From positions 1-32,015 of the forward strand of contig NZ_JAQLFJ010000019.1 in assembly GCF_028206795.1 (NCBI RefSeq): a stretch of DNA of 32,015 nt. The letters run 5' to 3'. Below the pieces are notes generated by a model. That model made no database searches. It was given only the letters and a program-made list of their open reading frames with translations, and was not told where the DNA came from. Positions 1-9,306 of this stretch are shown here, piece by piece. Within the stretch, counting starts at the first letter, position 1; every line of letters starts with the position of its first letter. The stretch is from Collinsella aerofaciens. GTDB taxonomy: Bacteria; Actinomycetota; Coriobacteriia; Coriobacteriales; Coriobacteriaceae. The position numbers and the translations under genes were made by a program.

Positions 1-91
1 GGCTTGCTTGAATCGTATCCGACACCGGGGAAATACATCAACGGGGTATCGAATAGCTCATTTCTGACTGTAATGGGCAGGTTCGTTTGCG

Positions 92-124
92 CCGCCACAA
101 AGGTGCTTGGCATCTTTGTGGCGG
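92..124. terminator. Perfect hairpin after the bactofilin-like gene
   Basis: The arms at 92-102 and 114-124 are 11-bp perfect inverted repeats (CCGCCACAAAG and its complement). Pairing continues inward to a tiny loop near 107-109. It lies 7 bases past the stop of the minus-strand gene at 132. No clear T-run follows on either strand, so it may be a weak or factor-assisted terminator or an RNA 3' end stabiliser. The first 90 bases of the window hold no gene I can support. Confidence 0.5.
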
Positions 125-131
125 ATAGCTG

Positions 132-1277
132 CTAAGCGGTGGGGAGTCCCGGCGTGTTAGCCGGCTGCTGCGGCTTGAGGTGGGCGTTGCGCCAGATGAT
201 TTGGATGATGTAGCCGAGCATAAAGACAAAGGCTACACCGCTGATGAAGTCACCTACGAGGGGGATTGCCGTAAGCGCGCCCGCGGCGATGCCACCCACG
301 GCTGCCATGGCGTAGCGGTTTTGGCTGTGTCCGACCATGCGGACGATCGCGCACCCCGCAAAGGCACTCGACACCAATGCGATGCCAATGACACCGCACA
401 TGAGGGCTCCGGCAAGCGACAGACCAGCGATAGAGATAATTAGCAGTAGGACGGCGGGGACGATAGCAATCGTGCCCAGAAGACCGCTCACCCACAGGGG
501 CATGGGGCGCTGGTGGAGCATACCGGCGGCGCTGGCAGTCGCACGCGGAAAGACGAGCTCGAGCAGCAGAGCGACAAAGCAGGTCGAGAGTGCCGCGGCG
601 ACGATACCGCCGATGACATCGTTAACGGTGGAAGTATCCTCGTTCTCGGTGCGGTCGATCTTGAGTGCGCCGACCTCGGCTCCCGCGGCGCGCTCGGGGT
701 CCTCGGAGACGTGCGCGTTCACGGTGCCGGTGATGTGGGCGTTCTTGCCCAGGATGAGCTTGTCGGCCCAAACCTCGACATCGCCATCGACGGTGCCGTC
801 GATGGTTACCGTATCGCTCGCGAGCGCTGCCGACTTGGTGGAGCCTCGCAAGGCAACCGTTTCGCCTATCGCGTAGAAACAGTTAGCGGTGCTGTCGGAA
901 TTGAGAACGACATGCTGGCCAGCAACGGTCACGCTGCCATCAACCGTGGTCTTGGCAATGTCGATGGTACGCGCCGCCAGGCGGACGGCGCCGCCCACTG
1001 TGCAGTCGCGAATTGAGAGGGTATCGCCCGCGGCGATGATATCGCGGTCGATGGACGTATCGTCCAAGTTGAGGGCCTGACCGGCCCAGTACAGGTCGCC
1101 TTCGACGCCGGACGGATTGGCGTCATTGTCGGTCGCAAGTACGTTGCCTGCGGTGTCCGTGCCGGCGAACGACGCCGTGGGAAGCACGGTGATCGCCAGC
1201 GCGATGAGCGCGAATGCCATAAGCAGGCACCGACGCATCTTGTGTGACGGCGCCGCCGCGGTTTGATTGAAAGCCAT
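132..1277 (-). CDS. Bactofilin-like (polymer-forming) repeat protein with signal peptide and C-terminal membrane segments
   Basis: The 381-residue product starts with a basic stretch and a hydrophobic signal (about residues 14-38, ending ASFA-G), so the next part should be outside the membrane. Residues about 60-195 are a run of short beta-strand repeats with alternating hydrophobic residues and recurrent DGxV/GTVDGDV-type turns, the pattern of the bactofilin/polymer-forming cytoskeletal fold. About five hydrophobic segments follow (roughly 221-243, 261-285, 286-312, 322-343, 344-362), then a short Pro/Gln-rich tail. Classical bactofilins are small, cytosolic and lack both signal and membrane helices; this secreted-plus-membrane arrangement is typical of uncharacterised polymer-forming domain proteins. 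The ATG is preceded by AAAGGA at 6-base spacing. A role in envelope structure is plausible but not shown. The gene lies 107 bases downstream of the UPF0126 gene on the same strand and may be co-transcribed. Confidence 0.7.
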   Translation of the reverse strand: MAFNQTAAAPSHKMRRCLLMAFALIALAITVLPTASFAGTDTAGNVLATDNDANPSGVEGDLYWAGQALNLDDTSIDRDIIAAGDTLSIRDCTVGGAVRLAARTIDIAKTTVDGSVTVAGQHVVLNSDSTANCFYAIGETVALRGSTKSAALASDTVTIDGTVDGDVEVWADKLILGKNAHITGTVNAHVSEDPERAAGAEVGALKIDRTENEDTSTVNDVIGGIVAAALSTCFVALLLELVFPRATASAAGMLHQRPMPLWVSGLLGTIAIVPAVLLLIISIAGLSLAGALMCGVIGIALVSSAFAGCAIVRMVGHSQNRYAMAAVGGIAAGALTAIPLVGDFISGVAFVFMLGYIIQIIWRNAHLKPQQPANTPGLPTA

Positions 1278-1289
1278 GGTTGATCCTTT

Positions 1290-1316
1290 TGTTAGGTGTT
1301 CGGCATATACCTAACA
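1290..1316 (-). promoter_or_regulatory. 8-bp inverted repeat just upstream of the bactofilin-like gene's RBS
   Basis: TGTTAGGT at 1290-1297 is mirrored by ACCTAACA at 1309-1316 with an 11-base loop. On the minus strand it ends directly against the AAAGGA ribosome binding site. It could be a leader hairpin or an operator; the sequence does not decide which. Confidence 0.3.
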
Positions 1317-1384
1317 GGGTACCCAACGTACGAGCGCTCTAAAAGAACCTCTCGGTTGCATTTCGAAGGGTCGTGCCGTGCAGT

Positions 1385-2074
1385 CTACTTTTTACGGTGC
1401 AAAAAGCGTGCGATGTCTTCCTCGGTGGGGCTTTTGATGTCAAAGCGCAGCGAGAGCCAGCGCAGGCCCATAGTCACGACAACGCATACGACCAGCGCGG
1501 CGACATTGCTCATGATGCCGCTCATAACGAGACACACGTAGCTTGTCGATCCGGCGATGGCAGCGATGGCATAAAAGTTAGTACGTTGGAAAATGCCCGG
1601 AACCACGCCCATAAAGCCGTCGCGCAACATGCCGCCGCCCACCGCGGTGAAAAAGCCCATCATGATGCACACCGCCGGCGCAAAGCCATAGACTAGCGCC
1701 TTGTCTGCTCCAGTGGCGGCGTAGATACCGACCGAGATGATGTCGAGCAGGGGAATGAGTTTTTCGGGTTTGTCGACGATTGCCGGGAAAATATAGATGA
1801 TGGCTGCCGTGGCAATGGAAAGCGGCAGCGCCATTGGCTGGTTGAGGATGTAGACGTTGCCCACCTGCAGCGTCATGTCGCGTAAAAGACCGCCGCCCAA
1901 GCCACAGACCACGGCGAGTGCAACTGCACCCACCAGGTCGAGTTTGTGCTCGCGCGCGACCAACACGCCCGAGATTGAAGCCGCGACGACGGCGAACATT
2001 TCGAGCCAAAACGGAATAGCGACCATGGCATCCGAAGCATGTGGGGTAACGGTCATAGCGGCGACGACGGGCAA
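1385..2074 (-). CDS. UPF0126 / TRIC-type membrane channel family protein
   Basis: The 229-residue, highly hydrophobic protein has about seven membrane segments and two copies of the family motif: GGGLLRD (about 60-66) and GGGMLRD (about 146-152). This duplication, with about 85 residues between copies, is the signature of the UPF0126 family (YadS/YicG; sometimes annotated glycine transporter or prokaryotic TRIC cation channel). The start is a TTG: on the minus strand AAAGGA sits 7 bases before it, while the in-frame ATG six codons later has no comparable site. The basic C-terminus ends in HRKK. The substrate cannot be told from sequence; family members are described as trimeric monovalent-cation channels. 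The bactofilin-like gene follows on the same strand. Confidence 0.8.
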   Translation of the reverse strand: MPVVAAMTVTPHASDAMVAIPFWLEMFAVVAASISGVLVAREHKLDLVGAVALAVVCGLGGGLLRDMTLQVGNVYILNQPMALPLSIATAAIIYIFPAIVDKPEKLIPLLDIISVGIYAATGADKALVYGFAPAVCIMMGFFTAVGGGMLRDGFMGVVPGIFQRTNFYAIAAIAGSTSYVCLVMSGIMSNVAALVVCVVVTMGLRWLSLRFDIKSPTEEDIARFLHRKK

Positions 2075-2252
2075 GATGGGGTCCTTTGGATTGTGGGTTT
2101 AGACAATGCCCGTACATAGTACATGGTTGGCGGGCGTGGCGACCCTATTGCTCGGTAAACGGTTGGGACTGGGTGGGGGCGTAGGTACCATGTTTGGGGA
2201 TCTGGGTTGATGCTGAACGCGATGGGGGCGTGGCTGAATAGGAGGGATGTCC

Positions 2253-2337
2253 AAATTTTGAGCAGCGCTCAAAATTTATCCGGTCGGTTTACGCCGACCG
2301 CGCTGCGCTAAAAACGCGCCACTGGCGCGTTTTCTTT
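2253..2337. repeat. Cluster of three consecutive hairpins
   Basis: Three perfect hairpins follow each other closely: 2253-2263/2267-2277 (11 bp, AT-rich, 3-base loop), 2281-2287/2294-2300 (7 bp, GC-rich, loop TTTACG) and 2311-2320/2324-2333 (10 bp, loop ACT). The third is followed by TTTTCTTT on the plus strand and looks like an intrinsic terminator. The cluster runs into a tRNA-Ser tail copy at 2355-2379. Nothing in 2105-2443 codes for a recognisable protein. The whole may be one mobile or repeated unit, but its copy number cannot be seen from one window. Confidence 0.6.
2311..2337 (+). terminator. Terminator-like hairpin (plus direction)
   Basis: AAAACGCGCC (2311-2320) pairs with GGCGCGTTTT (2324-2333), with more T residues after. 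It is a textbook intrinsic terminator shape, yet no plus-strand gene lies upstream in this window, so it probably belongs to the surrounding repeat unit or to an unrecognised transcript. Confidence 0.5.
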
Positions 2338-2354
2338 ACGCTTTGCGCCCTGGC

Positions 2355-2379
2355 GGGTTCGAATCCCTCCTCCTCCGCC
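2355..2379 (+). repeat. Inverted copy of the 3' end of tRNA-Ser(CGA)
   Basis: These 25 bases contain a T-arm (GGGTTCGAATCCC) and 3' acceptor strand (CTCCTCC, discriminator G). They are identical to the 3' end of the minus-strand tRNA-Ser(CGA) gene (2445-2469 as inverted complement). The matching CCA is broken (CCG). The upstream bases do not fold as a tRNA body, so it is a fragment: a relic of a second tRNA-Ser, an attachment-site copy, or the tail of a repeat that mimics tRNA ends. Confidence 0.7.
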
Positions 2380-2400
2380 GTATATGCTTGTAAGGGACTC

Positions 2401-2432
2401 AAAACAAAAAAGCTCCCGTAATTGGGAGCTTT
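2401..2432 (-). terminator. Terminator of tRNA-Ser(CGA)
   Basis: The 9-bp arms 2409-2417 and 2424-2432 (AAAGCTCCC and complement) enclose a 6-base loop. Reading the minus strand, the stem is followed by TTTTTTGTTTT, a strong intrinsic terminator 12 bases beyond the tRNA end. Confidence 0.85.
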
Positions 2433-2443
2433 CTCAACCAAAA

Positions 2444-2534
2444 TGGCGGAGGAGGAGGGATTCGAACCCTCGTGACCTTATACAGGCCAAACGGTTTTCG
2501 AGACCGCCGCATTCAACCACTCTGCCACCCCTCC
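2444..2534 (-). tRNA. tRNA-Ser (anticodon CGA)
   Basis: A 91-base type II tRNA with encoded CCA (2444-2446) and discriminator G. The acceptor is GGAGGGG/CTCCTCC with one G-U pair. The anticodon loop CTCGAAA on a CGGT/ACCG-type stem gives anticodon CGA, reading UCG. A long variable arm, typical of serine tRNAs, precedes a T-arm with loop TTCGAAT. UCG is a frequent serine codon in the GC-rich genes here. Confidence 0.95.
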
Positions 2535-2540
2535 GCGTGG

Positions 2541-2573
2541 GGTAAAAACAAAGCAGGCTCGAAGGCCTGCTTT
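2541..2573 (-). terminator. Terminator of tRNA-Ser(GGA)
   Basis: The 9-bp arms 2550-2558 and 2565-2573 (AAAGCAGGC and complement) enclose a 6-base loop. On the minus strand TTTGTTTTT follows. It separates the two tRNA genes, so the CGA tRNA needs readthrough, processing or its own promoter in this short gap. Confidence 0.8.
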
Positions 2574-2582
2574 GGAATTAAC

Positions 2583-2673
2583 TGGCGGAGAGTCAGGGAT
2601 TTGAACCCTGGAGACGCTTTTGACGCCTACACGATTTCCAATCGTGCTCCTTCGGCCACTCGGACAACTCTCC
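2583..2673 (-). tRNA. tRNA-Ser (anticodon GGA)
   Basis: A 91-base type II tRNA with encoded CCA (2583-2585) and discriminator G. The acceptor GGAGAGT/ACTCTCC pairs perfectly. The anticodon loop TTGGAAA between CACGA and TCGTG gives GGA, reading UCC and UCU. A long variable arm and a T-loop TTCAAAT are present. It is the upstream gene of a tandem serine tRNA pair. Confidence 0.95.
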
Positions 2674-2689
2674 GTTAAATGCGAAAGTC

Positions 2690-2717
2690 AGTATACACGA
2701 GGAATCGCAAAGTGCAA
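2690..2717 (-). promoter_or_regulatory. Promoter of the tRNA-Ser pair
   Basis: On the minus strand a -35-like TTGCAC (2712-2717) and a -10 TATACT (2690-2695) are 16 bases apart, with the tRNA 5' end 16 bases downstream. Spacing and position fit a sigma-A type promoter. Confidence 0.6.
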
Positions 2718-3077
2718 ACAGAAAAGTTGGCATTTTTTAAAACGCTTTGCCACGTTTGGCGTTGCAGTGGGGTTTGAGGTGCCAAAAAACGGCTTCCGAC
2801 CAGCGTGGTTGATCAACTCAATTGTTCAAAAGGGGTATTCATAAGCGACTTGGCAATGAATTTAAAAATCTTTGGGTGGTGCTGTGGACCACTGGTATGC
2901 ATTTTGCGACCACAACCTTGTGCCCGTTGACCTGCGGATTGGCTTTGCTTGTCCCAGCAGCACCGTATCTTGTCCACAAATCCGTCAAGCTCTTGGTCGG
3001 CATTTGGTTGGAATGCGCATGAAACGTGGTGCGAGCATGGACATATGTGGAGGTCATGAGGTTGTAGCTGCATATTC
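2718..3077. other. Non-coding gap between tRNA genes and the rpsF operon
   Basis: About 360 bases, less GC-rich than the neighbours. No reading frame has a ribosome binding site or recognisable product, and I see no strong hairpin or repeat. It may be decayed coding sequence or long upstream DNA of the rpsF promoter. Confidence 0.5.
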
Positions 3078-3106
3078 TTGCGGCCTGGGAGGTTGAAAGA
3101 TATTAT
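3078..3106 (+). promoter_or_regulatory. Promoter of rpsF-ssb-rpsR-rplI
   Basis: TTGCGG (3078-3083) and TATTAT (3101-3106) are 17 bases apart. Transcription from here would give a leader of about 65 bases before rpsF, containing the 3123-3151 hairpin. Confidence 0.55.
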
Positions 3107-3122
3107 TACCAAGTCTTTTCCT

Positions 3123-3151
3123 GCTTCAGGCGCACCTTCACGACCTGAAGC
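3123..3151 (+). promoter_or_regulatory. Candidate S6:S18 autoregulatory leader hairpin
   Basis: The 8-bp arms GCTTCAGG (3123-3130) and CCTGAAGC (3144-3151) enclose a 13-base loop containing CACC. Leaders of rpsF operons in many bacteria carry a hairpin bound by the S6:S18 complex, mimicking its rRNA site. Location, a short leader, and rpsF plus rpsR in the same operon all fit; I could not match the full conserved motif, so this stays a candidate. Confidence 0.4.
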
Positions 3152-3177
3152 CACATTTGCCCAGAGGAGGTGACAAT

Positions 3178-3471
3178 ATGAAGGCTTATGAACTGCTGTT
3201 CTTTGTTGACCCGTCGCTCGACCCCGAGACTCGTCTCGCTGTTATGAAGCGTATCGATACCACGATCGCTGAGGGCGCTGGCAAGGTCGACTCCGTTGAC
3301 GAGTGGGGCAAGCGCAAGCTCGCCTACGAGATCAACGACCTCACCGATGGTGACTACACCCTCATCAACTTCCACGCAGATCCTACCCAGATCGCCGAGC
3401 TTGATCGCGTCCTGCGCATCACCGACGCTGTGGTCCGCCACATGATCGTCCGTCGCGACGACCAGGAGTAA
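3178..3471 (+). CDS. rpsF: 30S ribosomal protein bS6
   Basis: The 97-residue protein begins MKAYELLFFVDP and includes the family core (WGKRKLAYEIN, YTLINFHAD) ending RRDDQE. bS6 binds bS18 on the platform of the small subunit. The ATG at 3178 has AGGAGG 5 bases upstream; an in-frame TTG at 3157 is upstream of that site and is not the start. It is the first gene of rpsF-ssb-rpsR-rplI, the conserved bacterial order. Expression may be controlled by the leader hairpin at 3123-3151. The usual glutamate-rich tail is short. Confidence 0.97.
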   Translation: MKAYELLFFVDPSLDPETRLAVMKRIDTTIAEGAGKVDSVDEWGKRKLAYEINDLTDGDYTLINFHADPTQIAELDRVLRITDAVVRHMIVRRDDQE

Positions 3472-3519
3472 GACTGTCGTTTTGGACTGGGCTTGTGCCC
3501 CAAGAGGAAGTAGTGAGTT

Positions 3520-3972
3520 ATGAGCATCAATCGAGTGAACATCACCGGTAACCTCACCCGCGATCCCGAGCTGCGCGCCACCGCCGGCGGAACCCAGGTT
3601 CTGTCCTTTGGCGTCGCCGTGAACGATCGTCGCCGCAACGCGCAGACTGGCGAGTGGGAGGACTATCCCAACTTTGTCGACTGCACCATGTTCGGCACCC
3701 GCGCCGAGGCCGTGAGCCGTTTCCTGGCAAAGGGAAACAAGGTCGCGATCGAGGGCAAGCTGCGCTACAGCTCTTGGGAGCGCGACGGCCAGCGCCGGAG
3801 CAAGCTTGAGGTCATCGTCGATGAGATCGAGTTTATGAGCTCCCGTGGTGGCCAGGGTGGCTACGATCAGGGCGGTTACGCCCCCGCAGCTCCCGCGCCC
3901 GCAGCACGTCCTGCCGCACCGGTGGCTACGCCGCCCGCGGTCGACGTCTACGATGAGGACATCCCGTTCTAA
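3520..3972 (+). CDS. ssb: Single-stranded DNA-binding protein
   Basis: The 150-residue protein has an N-terminal OB fold (about 1-107; INRVNITGNLTRDPELR, then the WEDYPNFVDCTMFGTRAE region), a Gly/Gln/Pro/Ala-rich linker (about 110-140) and the acidic tip DEDIPF, which docks replication and repair partners. It coats single-stranded DNA at the fork as a tetramer. The ATG has AGGAAG upstream. Placement between rpsF and rpsR is the usual Gram-positive arrangement and couples it to ribosomal protein expression. The linker is shorter than in many actinobacterial SSBs. A second, competence-type ssb elsewhere cannot be excluded. Confidence 0.97.
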   Translation: MSINRVNITGNLTRDPELRATAGGTQVLSFGVAVNDRRRNAQTGEWEDYPNFVDCTMFGTRAEAVSRFLAKGNKVAIEGKLRYSSWERDGQRRSKLEVIVDEIEFMSSRGGQGGYDQGGYAPAAPAPAARPAAPVATPPAVDVYDEDIPF

Positions 3973-4044
3973 GGGTTGTTCACCTATTTTTGAGTGAGAG
4001 GCGGCTTCGGTTCGCCGAAGTTGCCAAATGAAAGGTATTTTGAC

Positions 4045-4311
4045 ATGGCTAATGATTTTTCTGCACGTCAGCCGCGTCGTAAGTACTGCCAGTTCTGCAA
4101 GGAGAACACTGAGTTCATCGACTATAAGGACACTCAGCTTCTCCGTAAGTACATGACCGACCGTGGCAAGATCAAGCCCCGTCGCGTCACTGGCGCTTGC
4201 ACGCAGCATCAGCATGACATCGCCAACGCCATCAAGCGCGCCCGCGAGATGGCTCTCCTGCCGTACACCGTCCCCGTGGTTTCCTCTCGTGGCAACCGCG
4301 ATCGCGGCTAA
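4045..4311 (+). CDS. rpsR: 30S ribosomal protein bS18 (zinc-ligand type)
   Basis: The 88-residue protein has the family core [18 protein letters not shown] and the ALLPYTV ending. It keeps CxxC (CQFC) near residue 15 and TGACTQHQ around residue 50, so the cysteine/histidine set of zinc-binding (C+) bS18 is present. It pairs with bS6 on the platform. The ATG at 4045 has AAAGG about 9 bases upstream; an in-frame upstream extension from 3994 lacks a good site and similarity and is excluded. It is the third gene of the operon, 72 bases after ssb and 15 before rplI. Confidence 0.97.
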   Translation: MANDFSARQPRRKYCQFCKENTEFIDYKDTQLLRKYMTDRGKIKPRRVTGACTQHQHDIANAIKRAREMALLPYTVPVVSSRGNRDRG

Positions 4312-4326
4312 GAAGGGAGACGCATC

Positions 4327-4866
4327 ATGAAGGTTATTCTTCTCGATGAGATTAAGGGCAAGGGCGGCGAGGGTGACGTCGTAGAGGTCGCTCAGGGTTA
4401 CGCTGAGAACTTCCTGTTCCCCAAGAAGCTCGCTGTTGCCGCCACCAAGGGCAACCTCAAGCAGCTTGACGAGCGTCGCAACAACATCGCCAAGCGCGAG
4501 GCCGTCCGTCTGGCTACCGCCAACGAGACCAAGGCTGCCTTCGAGGGCAAGACGGTCACCGTTGACGTCAAGGTCGGCGACGAGGGCATCCTCTTTGGCT
4601 CCGTTACCGCCGCTATGATCGCTGACGCCATCAAGGCTCAGCTCGGTATGGACATCGACCGCAAGCGCGTCGAGCTCGGTAAGCCCATCAAGGTTGCCGG
4701 TGCCCACACCGTTGCCATCTCGCTGTACCGCGAGATCAAGGCCGAGGTTGTCGTTCTCGTCGGCGTTACCGCCGAGGAGCTCGCTGCCGAGGCTGAGGTC
4801 GAGGAGGCCGCTGAGGTCGCCGAGGCCGAGACCGCCGAGGTCGAGACTGAGGCTGCTGCCGAGTAG
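4327..4866 (+). CDS. rplI: 50S ribosomal protein bL9 with acidic tail
   Basis: The 179-residue protein starts MKVILLDEIKGKGGEGDVVEV, with the N-terminal rRNA-binding domain (YAENFLFPKKLA), a long connecting helix, and a C-terminal domain ending near residue 148. About 30 further residues are almost only Glu, Ala and Val. bL9 is usually about 149 residues, so the tail is an extra. bL9 sits at the base of the L1 stalk and limits frameshifting. AAGGGAG precedes the ATG. It ends the operon and is followed by a terminator. Confidence 0.96.
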   Translation: MKVILLDEIKGKGGEGDVVEVAQGYAENFLFPKKLAVAATKGNLKQLDERRNNIAKREAVRLATANETKAAFEGKTVTVDVKVGDEGILFGSVTAAMIADAIKAQLGMDIDRKRVELGKPIKVAGAHTVAISLYREIKAEVVVLVGVTAEELAAEAEVEEAAEVAEAETAEVETEAAAE

Positions 4867-4898
4867 CATTTGCTGCAACGCAACAATCTTGTTCTAAG

Positions 4899-4935
4899 AA
4901 GGGCGCTCTGGGAGACCGGGGCGCCCTTTTATTTT
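4899..4935 (+). terminator. Terminator of the rpsF-rplI operon
   Basis: AAGGGCGC (4899-4906) pairs with GCGCCCTT (4921-4928) and is followed by TTTATTTT. A second small palindrome lies at 4939-4951. The remaining bases up to dnaB show no clear promoter. Confidence 0.8.
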
Positions 4936-5090
4936 CTACGCTCAGTGAGCGCCATGGCAGGCGTTGCGGTGAGGTTTCAAATGCGCGACCGTTCGTCCGT
5001 TTCGTTCGGTGATGATTGCCGGGGCGCGGCCCGTTTTGGGACTGTGGCTGATACTATGGATGCTCGCAAGCGATATGAATGAGGATGCTC

Positions 5091-6482
5091 ATGGCATATG
5101 ACGAAAGGGAGACGGGGCTGACGGTCGAGGACCGTGGCTCCAAGTTGGGTCTCCCTCAAAACCAAGACGCAGAGGCCAATGTACTGGCCGCCATGCTGCT
5201 GTCACCCGAGGTGGTCGAGGAGGCCCAGGTCGAGCTGCAGCCCGATGACTTCTACCGGCCCATTCATAAGACCATCTATACCGCGATGGTCGATATGTAC
5301 AACAGCCGCATTCCCATCGACTCAATCTCGCTGATCGATTACCTGCGAAGCATCAACAAGCTCGATGCCGTGGGCGGCGAGGCGTACATTTTGGAGCTGA
5401 TGGGTCAGACCCTGTCACTCGTGAACTGGCAGCACCATGCCGCCATCGTTCGTCGCGATTCGATGCTGCGCGAGCTGATCGGCGCCACCAACGAGATCAA
5501 CGCGCTGGCCTATAACGCCCCTACCGACACCAAAGAGGTCGTGGAGCTGGCCGAGAGCAAGCTGCTCAAGGTTACGGCGCGCGAGGTCAAGTCGAGCTAC
5601 AAGACGCTGACCGAGTTTATGGTCGAGGCCTATAACGAGGCCGAGGAAGTGTGCCAGGCCGGTGGCCAGGCTGCGGGCGTGCCCACGGGCTTCCCGTCGC
5701 TCGACCGCATGCTCATGGGCTTCCGCGAGGGTCAGCTCATCATTATCGGCGCCCGTCCTGCTGTAGGTAAGACGTCGTTCGCTCTGAACCTGGCACTTAA
5801 CGCTGCCGCTGCTGGTTATACCGTCGGCTTCTTCTCGCTGGAGATGTCGGGCAAGGAAATTGCCCAGCGTCTGATTTGCGCCTACGCCATGATCTCGATC
5901 AGTGACTTCCGCATGGGCCGCATTAGCCCCGAGCAGTGGGCCAATATCAACGAGGCTACGCAGACCTTGTCCAAGCTCGATATTCTGATTGACGATACGC
6001 CCGGCACCACAGTGACCGAGATTCGCGCCAAGAGCCGCCGCATGCTCCATAACAAGGAGAAGGCAATCATCATCCTGGACTACCTGCAGCTGGTGAGTCC
6101 TCCGCCGGGACGCCGCTCCGAGAGCCGTACCGTCGAGGTTTCGGAGATGTCGCGTGGTCTGAAGATCATGGCCAAGGAGCTCAAGATCCCGCTCATCGCG
6201 CTCTCGCAGCTCTCGCGTCAGGTCGAATCCCGTACCGGCAAGCGCCCGCAGCTTTCCGACCTTCGTGAATCGGGCTCCATCGAGCAGGACGCCGATATTG
6301 TTATGTTCTTGGACCGCTCCGCCGACGAGGCCGAAGCCTCGCGCGACGATCGACCCGACGAGGGCGTTACGCGTATCGTCGTGGCCAAGAACCGTTCGGG
6401 CCCGATCGGCGACGTCGACCTGATGTTCCTGCCGGCATCCACCAAGTTCTATGAGCTTGATGGGGCACATGCCGAGGAGTAG
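5091..6482 (+). CDS. dnaB: Replicative DNA helicase DnaB
   Basis: The 463-residue protein has an N-terminal primase-interacting domain (about 20-125, NQDAEANVLAAMLLSPE) and a RecA-like ATPase: Walker A GARPAVGKTS (about 220-229), ILDYLQLV (Walker B/H2 region), and SRQVESRTGKRPQLSDLRESGSIEQDAD with the DnaB-family motifs. It is the hexameric helicase that unwinds the fork and recruits primase. No intein is present. Three ATGs are available (5079, 5085, 5091); GAGG at 5081-5084 is correctly spaced only for 5091, which gives MAYDERETG. It lies 224 bases after rplI behind a terminator. Confidence 0.97.
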   Translation: MAYDERETGLTVEDRGSKLGLPQNQDAEANVLAAMLLSPEVVEEAQVELQPDDFYRPIHKTIYTAMVDMYNSRIPIDSISLIDYLRSINKLDAVGGEAYILELMGQTLSLVNWQHHAAIVRRDSMLRELIGATNEINALAYNAPTDTKEVVELAESKLLKVTAREVKSSYKTLTEFMVEAYNEAEEVCQAGGQAAGVPTGFPSLDRMLMGFREGQLIIIGARPAVGKTSFALNLALNAAAAGYTVGFFSLEMSGKEIAQRLICAYAMISISDFRMGRISPEQWANINEATQTLSKLDILIDDTPGTTVTEIRAKSRRMLHNKEKAIIILDYLQLVSPPPGRRSESRTVEVSEMSRGLKIMAKELKIPLIALSQLSRQVESRTGKRPQLSDLRESGSIEQDADIVMFLDRSADEAEASRDDRPDEGVTRIVVAKNRSGPIGDVDLMFLPASTKFYELDGAHAEE

Positions 6483-6509
6483 GACAGGCGCCCGTTGCAC
6501 GGGTATACT
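6481..6509 (+). promoter_or_regulatory. Promoter of purA
   Basis: AGGACA (6481-6486, overlapping the dnaB stop) and TATACT (6504-6509) are 17 bases apart. The leader to the purA ATG would be about 60 bases. Confidence 0.55.
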
Positions 6510-6566
6510 AGGAATGTTTTGTGCTTCTGCGTGCCGGCATGGCGCGTAGACAGGCCATGAATGTAA

Positions 6567-7862
<1,296 letters not shown>

Positions 7863-7884
7863 TCGGGACTATTTGGTTATTGCG

Positions 7885-7926
7885 ATATACCCCTTTGCAG
7901 CCCGGACGGGCGGCCGAGGGGTATAT
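7885..7926. terminator. Hairpin between purA and purD
   Basis: The 10-bp arms ATATACCCCT (7885-7894) and AGGGGTATAT (7917-7926) enclose 22 bases containing a smaller GC hairpin. A T-poor tail follows. It may end purA transcripts or act as a leader structure of purD. The TATA-rich arms could also hold a -10. Confidence 0.45.
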
Positions 7927-7980
7927 TTGCTTGCAAGGGGCTCGCGCGGAGCGGGCCATTCATCCATAGAGGAGGCACCC

Positions 7981-9285
<1,305 letters not shown>

Positions 9286-9306
9286 AATCCGAGAGGAATG
9301 AGACGG

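Noticed and set aside
1..135. Possible C-terminal end of a plus-strand gene running in from the left
   Set aside because: The frame ends inside the perfect hairpin at 92-124, which looks like a termination structure and not coding sequence.
2240..2380. A complete plus-strand tRNA or tmRNA ending at the tail copy
   Set aside because: No D-arm or anticodon arm with correct spacing; a GGAGGG 5' match is about 140 bases away, and the intervening hairpins do not fit tRNA-Ser, tRNA-Sec or the tmRNA acceptor.
2822..3022. Short plus-strand open frame between the tRNA genes and rpsF
   Set aside because: No ribosome site, no recognisable product, and overlapping frames on the other strand are equally long.
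3106..4878. Antisense open frame of 590 codons across rpsF, ssb, rpsR and rplI
   Set aside because: Four well-known ribosomal and replication proteins lie on the other strand; the antisense product is low-complexity Leu/Gly/Asp-rich sequence.
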